Of a DNA stretch of 64,000 bases, positions 11,266 through 23,635 are shown one piece after another. Position numbers and translations under genes: made by a program. Below the pieces are notes generated by a model. That model was not told the origin of the DNA, made no database searches, and was given only the letters and a program-made list of their open reading frames with translations. Position 1 is the first letter of the stretch. The number at the start of each line of letters is the position of its first letter. Origin of the DNA: Azolla caroliniana (lineage: Eukaryota; Polypodiophyta); contig JBHGNT010000005.1 of the NCBI GenBank assembly GCA_043228905.1, positions 20,336,001 to 20,400,000 on the forward strand, in the 5' to 3' direction.

Positions 11266-11279
11266 TCTCTGATACCACT

Positions 11280-11882
11280 TGATAGCGCTTATAGTGCCTC
11301 ATCGACTGTGGTGTGTAGTCGTTTAGTCGACTATGGTCGACTGTTGCGGAAGCAAGTGTGGCTCTTGTTGTTGTGAAGCAAGCATGAAGTGTTGTGATCA
11401 TTGTTCTATTTCAAGATATACACTGAGAGAAAGACGGTTACACAGATGTTAGCAAAAGAGAATATTTGTATTAACATTCGACATCTCCTTGTACAAAGAG
11501 GAGTACCTCTTATTTATACTTGAGTGGGCTTAGCCCTAACTCAGAAGGAGATTTCACCTTATAAGTACAACGCTCGAAAGTAGGACTTTTAGCCCACCAT
11601 GGACAAGGTAACATTGTTGGGGCAGTAAACTAGTAAAACTATGAGATACACAAGGAGAAGAGGAGGTAAGAATATCTTGTCACTAACGAGTGAAACATCG
11701 CTTACGCATCCTTTACAATCATTCTAGTCACATTGTAGGTAAGATATTCATTTAGGTAAAGTGCCAAGAAAGGAGAAGTCAACAACAAAAGGTTGAAGTA
11801 CATGTGGCAAAACTCAAAACATCAACTAGGGAGGGGCCAATAATAGATGAAGTAGTTGACAAGTGTCATCATTAACACATCA
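11280..11882 (-). repeat. 5' LTR of copia B (603 bp) with adjacent primer site
   Basis: The minus strand begins TGATGTGTTAATG and ends GCGCTATCA (TGAT...ATCA inverted ends). Two bases inward, the minus strand reads TGGTATCAGAGA (11,266-11,277), the initiator-Met type primer site, so this is the 5' LTR. The outer flank (ggccc at 11,883) is ordinary AT-rich DNA and marks the original insertion edge of the whole nest. Confidence 0.85.
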
Positions 11883-14800
11883 GGCCCAAACCATGAAGGA
11901 TGAAGTGAAGAAGAGTGGGGATGTACGATAATGATCGATTGAATTCCGATAGTTCAAGGAATGTTTCACAAGATAAAGCTAACAACTCAGAGCCCAATGG
12001 AACAAAATGTGACAAAGAATGAGGACATGGAATGTGGGGGAGAAGTCCTCATACAAGATTGAGACGAAGAGAAGAGTGGACTAGACATAAACCTAACATG
12101 TGCGTCCTATTCACATGAGACTATTGCCCATATGGCAACACTAGTCGGCCAAAACACAGAAGTGAATGAAGCAAGGAATCTCAGGAATAAATAGTTTTAG
12201 GCTCGACAAGCACCAATAAAATTGCAAACCAAAGCTCACAATGCTTTCAAGTAGGATGATGAATGTGAATGGAAGTGAAATAAAACCCTCCAACACCAAG
12301 ACAGTAGATGATTAGGGATGAACCGAACTCAAATCACATGGCGAAGCCTGCAATGAGTCTTACCATTGATTCATAAACGAGTCGGCAGGTGGCTCGTGAA
12401 GGCAAAAAGGCCAAAGATCACAAATAAATTAATAGTTTTCTGTCACTAATAGTTTAATTATTCATTTTCTATGATTGACAATTTGATTAACTTTCGAAAT
12501 TTTGGTTGGTTTGAATGTCTAGCCTTTTGTAAATTTAGTGAGGTGGCTAAATCTTCTTTTTGTTTTCTTTGTGCCTAATACTCATATAACATAAGACGTC
12601 TATAACACTCGGAACCTTGGGGACCACTTGCCCTTTTCCAGAAATTCTTGTGCTTTTCATGTCAAGCCTACATTGTAGCTCTCAAATTATATTTTTTTAA
12701 TATTGAATTTTGAATGACTAACCTAGGGTTGGCAAACACAAGTCCCTTTCACAAAACAAAAGTGTCAAATATTGCTTTTTTCACCAGGTAAGTTTGTTGC
12801 TTTTCAATATTTTTTTTCTTTTTATTCTATTTATTTTGGTTTTTCTATTTAACTAGATATTAATTTATATTGTAAGTTTTTCTTGACTTAAGAGTCTTTT
12901 AATTTTGTTCTGTACTAGGCTTCCATATTATTCAAATAGGATAACAAGATTATCATGTGCATATGCAGGTTGAAGTGTGCACAAAAACACATCTTCCTAC
13001 AAATGAATAAAAGGGGAATTGTTTCTTAAATTGAACATCACATGGACACAAGGGCATCCTTCCCCTTCTAAGAAGTGTTCACTCCATACCTAAGAGTCAA
13101 CACAGGTAAACAACTCGCTCCACTTTTGGGCGTCATTGTGGCAAAGCTTCAAGTAAATCAAAAAGTCACTAACAAGCACCATTGTTATCCCAATTTCAGA
13201 GAAGAATATCTAGAGAAGGTAGTTCAAATTAGAATGGCAAGAAGTAGAATAGTAACATGACAATTACCTACATGTTTATAACAACTATGTTTATCATTTA
13301 CTAGAGTTACATGCCGTCATATGTTTCATACTTAATTCTAATGCTACCAATAATCATATGGAATTTAATTATTTTTGGTTGAGTTTATTTATGTTTGGTG
13401 ATAGTTTGTTGATGTTAACGATGTCGTTGATGTATAATTTGAGTATGGATTTCAATTAAGGGTCAATACTTAGTGGATTGGGGCCAATGTTTAATATTAT
13501 AAATTTGCAGTAATAGTTTGCAATGATAGTGGTGTTTATGTTAATGTATGGTAATTATGTATGAGTTTATGTTAATGGTATCTTCCATGGATTCCAATAC
13601 GAACCTTTATGTGAAAGACCCTTAAAACGATGGACATGGAATGCTCATTGGTGTGTAAAGATTCTCCCATTTAAATTGTACAATTAGAGAATTCAATGTT
13701 GCATATAAAGTGTGAGGGTATAAATGATTGTGGTTATGTAATGGTTGGGTAAAGGACCTGGCATTAAATATATATGATTAGGAAATTCATTGTTGTGTGG
13801 TAGATATTTGTATGTGCCATGGATGGGTCACAAAGAGCGAAAATAAGCCAAATTGTTAAAAGCTCACTAACGTACATAAGTGTTTGCATCTTGAGTTAGT
13901 GAAGCTCACCTACCACTTTTTCGCCAAATCAATATGCCCTTGTCGTACCACATAATGTTGATACGCAATGACACTTGTGGAATCTCAGACTTCACATAAT
14001 TATTCTAGGGTTTGTAAATTGTACCTTTCACCTTGTTCTTCAACCTTACTTGATTTGATTGATCATTTTTTTTGCCTATGAGAATTACACCCTTAGAGTC
14101 CTTATGCTAGTATGCAATGACTTGCATCAAAGTTCTAACATTTATACTTTCTAATTGTCATGGACCTCTTTCTCATAGAGTTCTTAAAAGATTTGTTATA
14201 TTCCTTCTAGTGTTAATACTGAAGTAATTAATATGTTTCAATTGTTGCATTGATTTGCAATCACAATCCTCACTTATTCCAATTAGTGGTGCATGTAACA
14301 AATTCTATCTTCTATTAACTTCTCTCTCTTTTTGTCCTCACTTGTACTAATCTGTAAGCTGACACGTAAAGTTTTGTGTGAACTTGTTGAAAATGACTAA
14401 AATAACATAGTGTCTTTTAAGATATCGTATGCCTCTTTTCTCTTCATATTGGTGATGTTTCAAAAACACAAAACATATGAAAATTATCACATATCTTCAA
14501 ACTATTACAATGGAAACTATTGCAACGCCATTCTTGTCTAAATGGAGTAAGGTTCAATGTTGAGAGCACTATGCATTCATGTTTGTTGGAAAATCATAAA
14601 TCATATTGTTCTTCAACTTACTCCTCTTATGATACCAAGTTGTGTGTGATTGCGATTGCCAAGGTATTTAAATGATTGATACAATATCCTTGTACTAGTA
14701 TGCCATATTAGCATGTTAGAAGAGTGAATTGGTATGAAGCTTAAATATAATGCCCACGCAATTTAGCTTGACCCGTGATCTTCTTACAAAGTGTTTTATT

Positions 14801-16732
14801 GACCATCTAATTATAATATCATTGCCTCTAAATTGGAATTCAATAGACCATGCAAAAATCAGATCATAATCTAAAATTCAAAAAATAGATCAACCATCTT
14901 CTTAAATAAGAATTTACCAATTATCTTTATCATGTAGACCATGAGTTCCATGATGAAAAAATAAGGTAAGAAACTTATGTGTCTAGGGTCTATATCTAAC
15001 TAGAGATATCATTTGTGGTTTTAATATGATGACAGTCAATATATAACTCTTTAATTTACACAAAAGGGTTGCAATTTCTAAGGGTAAGACAAAATAGTCT
15101 ATTGTCATGCGTTATTTCATGCATTCATGAGACCTTGTTGGGTCCTATGACACATGAAATTGTTTCCAATTAGTCAAAAGAATTCACATGAATTATGGGT
15201 AGCATTTTCATAAGAAAAATTTCACCGCGTTCGTTATCATCAAGCATCACAAACTGTCACATCATTAATGAGATGTCAAACAAGTATTTCTTGAAAACCC
15301 AACGTAATATTTCTTCTCAATTACATAAATCCCCAAATGAATATTAAGCCTTCACCCACTTCCAACCAAAAGTAACGCATTCATTTCATCTATGGTTGGC
15401 AGGAACCTAAAGTTGAAGTTATTGGGGAGGTTTATATCACACACAATGATGGATGGACCATATCATCAATGTATAACAAAAGCAAGATAACTAAATATTG
15501 AGAAGGAGAGTGGGAGATTGTGGAGGAGCGTTATTTTGGTAACTTTTAAACCAAATGAAATCCCATTAACTTCTTGAGCCACTTCGAAGTAGAAGGAATG
15601 TTCAATCACCTTAATAAAGAATAGTATGAAACCTCTCTTTATCTTTTAATAATCTTGCTTGCATGTTGCTCAAGTTCCCTCTTATTATAGAGCCTATAAT
15701 GTTATTCCTATCGAGAGTAAATTGCATATGCACAAAAATATTGGTGGGGCGAGGGGCGGATAGGAACCAACCAAACGACGAAAAAGGGAGCAAGAAATTG
15801 ATTTTTGTGTCTGAATGAGATTTGAACTCAAGGTGTTCTTGTTGTAGGGAATGTGATAATATGATAGAGGCCCCCAAGATGGACATGGTAGTTAATACAG
15901 TTGATGTCTCCAAGGAGGACTTTTTCATAATTTTCCATTACTACCCAAAACTATACTGAATACTTTTTCATAATGGATCAACTCAGTTAAATAAGATAGA
16001 GGCCCCCAAATTGGACATGGTAGTTAATACAGTTTATGTCTCCAGGGAAGACTTTTTCATAATTTTCCATTACTACCCAAATCTATGCTGAATACTTTTT
16101 CATAATGGATCAACTCAGTTAAATACTGTTGGCAGTTAATATAGTTAGTTGCTGAAGCATTTGTTTTCTATCATTTTAACTCCAACAATACAGAGAAGGA
16201 GACATAAAACAACGAATTCTTGGTTTGTTTCATAGCTCCATTACAACAAACAAAACAAACAATTGCAGAGGAAAGAAAACGAATTATTTTTATTTATTCT
16301 CATCAAACAAAAAGGAATTATGTGTAGGGGAAGACAACAATGTCTTTTCTTCCCCTGCACATATGTATATGTACACCTCAAATAATATATGTTGAAAGAA
16401 AATTAATAGGTAATGCTAGAACCAATGGACTTGGTTGGGTGATTAATAAACAATAGATAAGCCAAGTTTCTGAGGAAACAAAAAGGAGCAAACAGAACCC
16501 AATTGTAGGTTTTGTGAGCTCAATTTCTTCCTTATTCAGAAAGTGTTGTTTTAGGGTTTAGGGTTTGGACTTTAGATACTAATAAGAAGCATGTGTTCTA
16601 TTTTGTTGAGCTCTGGGTTTTTAGTATGTCTATTTAGTTCAATATGTTAGAACTATATGACACTTCTCTTGTAAACAAGATTTTAGGTTAAAATAAAGGG
16701 TTTAACCGTAATGGGAATATACGAATCCTGTT
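11883..16732. other. AT-rich intergenic region, no gene recognised
   Basis: No open frame here shows a domain I recognise, and the few frames of 60-105 codons (for example 13,075-13,260 and 15,611-15,928) lack coding character. The first 500 bp are less AT-rich and may be old element debris. A 132-bp tandem duplication lies at 15,863-16,126. The last few hundred bases would contain the 3' UTR and terminator of the RBOH gene. Confidence 0.5.
15863..16126. repeat. Tandem duplication, 2 x 132 bp
   Basis: Two adjacent copies start at gatagaggcccccaa (15,863 and 15,995) and both end with aactcagttaaata. They differ at only a handful of positions, so the duplication is fairly recent. No gene or element border is visible inside. 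Confidence 0.9.
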
Positions 16733-17919
16733 CTAGAAGTTCTCTTTATGAAATTCAAATCTTGTGCTGGAAGAATGGTTGTAAACCTTGACTAGATTCT
16801 CCAGTTCCTTTGCAAGCATCAATGGACCACAATAAAAAACTCCTGTTTTTTTTTTTTTAAAGAGGCAAAATGTGAGAAAAACAAACCAAAAACACTTGAA
16901 TCACTAGTGAGAAAGCTCATAATATGAGATGGATGATTTTTTAACATTGCATACCAATCGTCGATCCTTTATGGATATTCGCGACCCGAGTGAATACTTT
17001 CTTCCAATTTGGTCTCGCAAAGTGGGTCCTCACCTGCCATTCCAAGTCATGACTTAACCTGAAGATCCTCCCCAAAATGTATGTGATAATGTATGTATAG
17101 TTGACAACAAACACCTACCCTGGTTCCTGAGACAATGTCCACCCCATTCTTAGCATGGTGTAAACTTTGAACCATCATGATAAGTGCAGATCTGGCATCA
17201 CCTTCTTCATACACACTTGTTAGGTAGTTATGCATCTCAATAACCGCCTGCATGATAGTACATTCATGAATCAAGACCCATTATCCTTCTAGATATGCAT
17301 ATTACATATGCATTTACATTATGGAGTTCACTAACTAACCTGGTAATCTTTCTCAGCGACTTCGTTCATCACCCCCCGAAACCATTCAAAGGAGCCTTGC
17401 TCCCTTGTGACCCAATAGAAGTATGCATTCGTAGGACATCGGTGTTTCTTTTTTTTCTTCGTGTTTGCATTACTCTCTGCAGGTTTCGTAGATATGGGAG
17501 ATTCCAAAGAACTGATGCTCGAGTTCGAACTTGAGATTGACGTACAGCTAGTACTTGAATCCTACATGAAGTTATTTGAATCAGATATTTGAATGCAATT
17601 TGTAGATACACCATATCAGAGTTACTAGATACAAGTTCACTAACATGTATGCAAGATTGCTGATCTGTAAGCTTGATATCATTCAACATATCTTTCAAAA
17701 TACTGATGAAAGGGGTTGCTCCAATGCCAAGTCCAACAAGCAAGAGGACATCATACTTCTTATAATCCTGTGCTGGGGCCCCATAAGGCCCATCTATACG
17801 AAGTCTTGGAAATCTGCAAAGGAATATAAAAATATTGAGCTAGGTAATGTGAAGTTCTTATGTTGTATGTATGTATGTATGTATGTATGTATGTCTGTAT
17901 GTATGTATGTATGTATGTA

Positions 17920-17950
<31 letters not shown>

Positions 17951-20900
17951 TGAGGGACGTTGAATCCTACCTAACTTCAGCTCCATATTTGCATTCTGCT
18001 CTTAGCAAGCCACTTTTGCCAGCAACAGGGGGTTCCATTATCTGCCAAAACAAGACTGATTTAGATCTATCTTTATGTTCAACAAAATAACACAACTAAC
18101 GAGCTGAGCTTGGCTGGGTCTCTTAAAGCTCACCTCTGAGAAGATTCTCTTCATTTCCAGAGTCCAATCACCACAAGTCCTGATGTGAACACTTAGGACA
18201 TCATCTCCTGGGGCAGAGGTAAGGGAGAATGGATGCCTGCATGAATAAAAACGGGAAATTGGTGAGCAAATCAACCTCTCTGGAAGTGTGTTGAGTTCTT
18301 GGAAAGAGAATAGGATTATATAAGAATGTCCTAACCACTCGAAGGGTGAGACATCTGGGCATTGCAAGAATATATACATTCCACTCTTATATTTGAATCC
18401 AGGAGGCTTTGCCATATGAAGGGCTAACACATTTCCAGGATAAACAGCAGCCTACACTCATACACATTTGAATGAATCAAAATCTACAACTGAATAGATG
18501 ATAAAAACATCAGACATTTGAATTTATAATGAACCTTGAATTTCACTGGAGCATATGTAAGACTGACCTTAACCACAGTAACAGTATAATAACCGGCTCG
18601 CAATGCTCTCAATATACGCTCTCCTGCGTATAGAAGAACTGGACCAGCCAAATACATCCATGTCTGTTGAATTGATGAATTAGTTAAAGAATTTCCACTT
18701 ACCATTCAATATAGAGGTTGTAAATACTCTGTATTTTCAGATTTTCAACATGGACTGTAACTAAGAAGTGAATGAATTCCTTTAATATAGGCTATAATTT
18801 CAGCATAGAGTCAGATCAATTTGTTCGGTGGATTAAACATAGACACTGACTACCCTGCTCAAATATTTTCACTCATTCAGTATGAAGTTCCAATTCTATG
18901 TTTTCCATACTCACATACTATGCAAACCCTTCCTTGATATACCCCCCCTTATTATGGTTAAATATACATTGGGTTGCTGATCTTCTTTGGACTGCTTCCT
19001 TAATCAATTGTTTCGCCATTCAGCATGAAGGATTAAATTAGAAATTGAAATACAATCTAGATACAACCAATGATTGTCGAATGCATATGGGTTGATGATC
19101 TTCTTTAGGCTAAATGGAGATATTTTCGGTTTCCCAGTCCAGAGTGATTCCTTTCTCAAGTTCATTAATTTGATGGTATTTAAATCTAATTGAAGCTAAT
19201 TAATCAACTTGTCAATCCATATAATTTTCCCTTCAGCTTGATACGGATTATTTCTTGTATCACAAGAGATTACAAACGTGAACAATGAGCACATAGGTTT
19301 AACAGAAGTTTGTGACCATACCGATTTCTGCACCCAATCATGATTGAGGTACAGACACATCGAGTGAACGATGAGCAACACGTAAACAATCGAGAAGAGA
19401 TGGTGTGAATACCAAAAGGCATTGAATCCTGTCATTCTATGCAACGGCCATGGCAGCTTCACCAAGTTCCTCCTAAACCACCTTGAAGCTAGAACAAATG
19501 CAATGACCATGAGCACTACCATGATCACTCCTGTCACACCCTCTACACCTTTCAGTAAATCTAGATAAGTTGGTTTGACATGGCCAAAATCTGAGCCTAA
19601 GTACTTCTGAAACGTTTCCTCATCGCTTCGTATCAACCGAGGAAAGTCACAAGTCATGTGAATTCCAGCATGCGCGATTACACCGATGACTATAGCCATG
19701 GCAATGGTCTGCGAACATTTAAGAAAGATTATGGACATGGCATTTTAACTGATTCAATCAAGCCCTGCAGTCAATGGCAATCTGCCTCCAGAAACAGTAA
19801 ACTACCTTGTGGAAATTGATGTTATCATCGAAGGGAACAATCGTGCCGAGAAAAGTCGAGCGAAGCCACGTGATTGTATTTCTACATACTGGCAGAAGGA
19901 TGAGAGCCATGTTGAGTTTTAGGGTTTCGGCAGCACCTTTGGCAGTACATACACAATAGCCCATTATCTGAAAAGGTGCCCTGTTTTTGTATTGAAAGAA
20001 CTTCCATGTGAATAGAGCAGCCATAGCCAGAATCCAAAGGCCCATCACCCACCAGCGCTGCCAATTCTCGTCCAATCGGTGTATTGCGGCCATGGACAAC
20101 CTATAGAAGACATTCCTTCTTCTCTTAGCAGGCAATGTCTGGCTTAGGGTTTGGCTATAATTACTCCCAGTGTCTTGTCCAAATTGTTCGCAATCTTTCC
20201 CTTGAAGCAGAGCCTCAAATTGCCAAAGCTGCAAATTCATAGCTAATGTATGATGAGACAATTGTATTATATCAAAACCTATCCAGATGAAGGAGGTGTC
20301 AATGTATGTTACCTCAATGTAGCCAAGATTGAGGGGATCAAGCTCTTCCATTATTAGGGCTGCATACTCCTCTGCTTGGTCTCTAAGTTTTAAGAGCTGA
20401 TTTGCAGAAGCACTCAATGCAATCACCTTTGGGTAAACCAGAAAAAAGAAAGGGTTAGAAACCTTTTTCAGATCTGAAACACACCATGACCTAAGTTATA
20501 ATACTGATCACACACCTCCTTCACCTCTTCTTCTGTAATGCGTCCATCCGCATTCTTGTCACACCTGTGCATTGATTCCAGATCACACAAAAGAATACAA
20601 AAAATCAAATAGAAAATTGAATGATATATATGGAGCGAGCTCCCTTACATATCGAAGAACATTTGTATACGAGAATCGAAGCTTTGATTCGAGATCCTCG
20701 TCCAGAATTCTTGAAGTTCTTCCAAAGTTATCGATTGCAGCATAAGGCCTCGTCTTCGAGCGAATGCATCGAAGAGTTCGGTCGCAAATTCATCAGAATC
20801 TTTCATTCCTGAGAGAGTATTTGCAAACATGTTATTTATATCAAGTAAACCCTATTTCTTAGATCCCCGCAGAGTTATAGTGAAGAAAAGGCACAGACTC

Positions 20901-22532
20901 AACAATAATGAAAGACATTTACGGTGATGAAACAATGAGGCTTCTGGATTTCAAACAAAATAACTATTTGATTCAACCATGATCTTCATCCTCCCCGAGT
21001 GAGCACTTCAGTCGTGTTGTTTGTATCAAGTAAATTTCTAAAACCTAATCAAATCGCACCGTAGTTGTGACGGACAAAATGAAGCAGCTTCAATTACCAC
21101 ATACATACATGTTATGCAATGGATTAATTAAGTCAGTCGGAAGAGCAGATTACATTAAATCTCTACATGCTACAGGCTCTGCTTCATGTTTTGTCTCTAC
21201 ATAAATCCAACCCTAGAGGCACTGATTCAATAACCACACACATATCGCGTAATGGAGCATGTATGGTATCTTACAGATGCAGTGGCCGAAAATCCATCCT
21301 AACGGTAGTGATTCATGTTGGTTTACATGAATTAAACCCTGATCAAAGCAAAGCGATGGGATGAAACCAGTATCGCATGCCATATAATGGTATTTCGGCA
21401 GGTTACCCATGTAATCAGCCGAAATCTACTGCAGAAAGTAAACCCGAAACCCTAATCAAAGCATAATTTTGAGCTTCTTAACTATGGATAGAGCCAAAGA
21501 TAACCATACCGAGAGAAAACCAAGACCTAAAATTGCTAGCGACTCACATTGTGTGTGTAAAAGAAAGATCTAGAACCATAATCAGATCGTAAATGTTGCG
21601 ATGATTAAATGAGACACTGATTCAATCACCAGTAACTACATATACTGATCTGGATTAAGGTTATGCTTTTTACCGATGCAATATCCAAAGTCAGCCCGTG
21701 CGAGGAGGCCATCGGTTGAGGCAAGCTGATAGAACCGATCCTCCACAGCTTTCCATTGAGTATCAGAGTCGATCTCTGTAGTTTTGCTGAAGAATCGGAG
21801 GCTCTCCAGCGCAAATTCAGTGCTTGATTTGCATCGTCCTAGGGAGAAATCAGTCCCTAACATCTGCGAATATGGCTCATTCCCTGAGCAGTTCCTAATC
21901 TTAATGCTACTAGAGCCACAGCTATGGAAAGCTTGAACATCTGAAGAGATGATATTATTGGAGCCATCGCTGGCACTAGGGTTTCGGAAACAGTAGGTAT
22001 CTTCATTGTTAGAGGAAGAGGTAGCATTGGAGCAAAGCTGTTTGATGAACTCATTCATTCTCTGGGAGGGAGAGCGGTTAGACTCTGAGAAGAGACCTTT
22101 TGATTTCTGCTTCGTGTGTTTGCTGGAGGCGTGGATTAGGTTCAGAAGATGTGATGATGATGATGATGAAGAAGAAGAAGAAGAGGCTCTCTTCGTCTCT
22201 TCTCTGCACAGGTCGGCAAGGGTAATCGTATTCGTATTCTGATGTCTGTTGGGATCCACCATAGCCAGAGAAGACGAAGAAGGCGAAGAATGGCCTTGCT
22301 GCATTCCTCGGGTGAGAAGCAGCGAATCGTCGTCTCTTACATCTACGGTCAGCTCCACCATAGCCAGCCCCTCTTCTTCTTCTGATTCTGCTTCTGCTTC
22401 TTTTTCCTCCTTCTCTTCTGTTCCTACCTTCTGAGGAAGCTCGGATCCTGCATGGGCCCTGTCAATGTCGATGACTCTCCTCCTCCTCCTCCCCAGATCG
22501 AATGAAAAGGACCTACAATACGTCTGCAGCAT
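16733..22532 (-). CDS. RBOH: Respiratory burst oxidase homolog (plant NADPH oxidase), 15 exons
   Basis: Plasma-membrane flavocytochrome that moves electrons from cytosolic NADPH through FAD and two haems to apoplastic oxygen, giving superoxide. Exons placed by frame and GT-AG sites: 22532-21674, 20808-20649, 20564-20516, 20426-20313, 20228-19806, 19708-19322, 18663-18535, 18451-18336, 18236-18134, 18041-17971, 17813-17645, 17561-17340, 17247-17119, 17033-16955, 16842-16733. They sum to 3,120 nt (1,039 codons plus stop) with consistent phases. Visible: NADPH-oxidase N-domain ([13 protein letters not shown]), EF-hand loop [12 protein letters not shown], a degenerate second EF-hand, ferric-reductase membrane segments with His residues, FAD motif [14 protein letters not shown] motif [21 protein letters not shown], and the C-terminal FHKENF typical of RBOHs. 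The N-terminus is long and rich in Ser and Glu; a shorter start at 22,361 (MVELTVDV, 982 aa) is equally possible. The subfamily member is not resolved. Confidence 0.93.
17861..17953. repeat. TGTA microsatellite in an RBOH intron
   Basis: About 22 tandem tgta units with two interruptions. They fill most of the 157-bp intron between the exons ending at 17,971 and starting at 17,813. The array ends about 17 bp from the 5' splice site of that intron. Confidence 0.95.
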
Positions 22533-22724
22533 TACTAATTAACCTGACGGGATCAGAGAGCTGCTGCTTCTTCGTCGTCTTTCCTTCCTACCTGTTACAA
22601 TGCGGACCATGATGGAGATACACAGAGAGGTGCAGAAGAAGCATCTGCAGGAGGGGGGGTATACAGGCACATATATATATATATATATGCAATTTGTGTG
22701 GCTGAAGAACAATCAAGCTCGTTC

Positions 22725-22966
22725 TGCAATGCAGTAGATTAATGCAGTAGATTAATGGAGATCTCTGCAATGCACTAGATTAATGCAGTAGATTAATGGA
22801 GATCTCTGCAATGCACTAGATTAATGGAGATCTCTGCAATGCACTAGATTAATGCAGTAGATTAATGGAGATCTCTGCAATGCACTAGATTAATGGAGAT
22901 CTCTGCAATACACTAGATTAATGGAGATCTCTGCAATGCACTAGATTAATGGAAATCTCCGCAAGC
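22725..22966. repeat. Minisatellite upstream of RBOH (28/41-bp units)
   Basis: Seven units carry ggagatctctgcaatgcac with gattaat linkers. Starts of ggagatctc are at about 22,757, 22,798, 22,826, 22,867, 22,894 and 22,923, with a variant ggaaatctcc at 22,951. Spacing alternates between about 28 and 41 bp; the longer unit carries an extra atgcagtagatta. The array lies 190-430 bp upstream of the predicted RBOH start, in its probable promoter or leader. Confidence 0.9.
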
Positions 22967-23057
22967 AGAAGAAGAAGAAGAAGAAGCAGAAGCAGAAGCA
23001 GAAACAGAAGAAGATCAGTGGTGTGAATGTGATTGAAGCAAAAGGGATTGAACTGAG

Positions 23058-23059
<2 letters not shown>

Positions 23060-23102
<43 letters not shown>

Positions 23103-23214
23103 ATGTCTAGGGTTAGCAGAGGAAGAGGGATTTATTTTTTAGGGTTTTGTCATGTGATGATAAAAGAAGAGGTTGGTTTGTGTGTTGAAGGCAATCATGG
23201 CTTATCTCTCTCTG

Positions 23215-23265
<51 letters not shown>

Positions 23266-23635
23266 GATTGCAGAGAGACTCGGCAGCAGTAGCAGCACAG
23301 AGAGAGAGAGAGGTAGAGAGAGAGAGAGCTGGTAGCATGTAATGGAGAGAGAGAAAGAGAGGTAGAGAGAGAGAGAGAGAGAGAGAGAGCTGGTAGCATG
23401 TAATGGAGAGAGAGAGAGACAGCTGGCAGCATGTAGTGGAGAGAGAGAGAGAGAGAGAGCAATTGGGCCATGAAGAGAGAGACAGAGAGAGAGAGTGTGT
23501 GCATTTAATGCAGTCTACGGCGCTCTTCTCTCTTCTCTCTCTTCTCTCTCTCTTCTCTCTCTCTCTTCTCTCTCTCTCTCTCTGGGGGATGTCTCTATCG
23601 CTGTCTTTGCCATGCAGACACACACACAATATCTC
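23060..23635. repeat. GA/CT microsatellite cluster
   Basis: A (GA)n tract at 23,061-23,099 and a (CT)n tract at 23,218-23,262 are followed by several ga-rich units around a repeated agctggtagcatgtaatgg motif (23,329-23,440), then a (TCTC)n tract to 23,582. It is 500-1,100 bp upstream of the RBOH start. The opposed GA and CT tracts could fold back on each other. Confidence 0.9.

Larger units (their letters stand above)
2451..11882 (-). mobile_element. Ty1/copia element B, oldest layer, split by element C
   Basis: Minus-strand copia element with 5' LTR (11,882-11,280), primer site, gag, protease, GAG-pre-integrase and the start of integrase. Integrase is interrupted by element C (2,663-9,662), resumes at 2,662, and is cut again by copia A at 2,450; nothing beyond that is seen. 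Deleting C and one copy of the short target duplication restores an uninterrupted GGARYFITFVDD integrase stretch, which proves the nesting. Several stops in gag, protease and integrase show it is inactive. Confidence 0.9.

Noticed and set aside
15611-15928. 105-codon minus-strand frame
   Set aside because: It overlaps the 132-bp tandem duplication and shows no domain.
17860-18090. Frame translating to MYVCMYVC repeats
   Set aside because: It is the TGTA microsatellite inside an RBOH intron.
22725-22966. CRISPR-like regular repeat
   Set aside because: Units are contiguous with no unique spacers and the host is a plant; it is a minisatellite.
23113-23629. Several long frames on both strands in the GA/CT cluster
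   Set aside because: Pure simple-sequence translation (RERERE, SLSLSL) with no domain.
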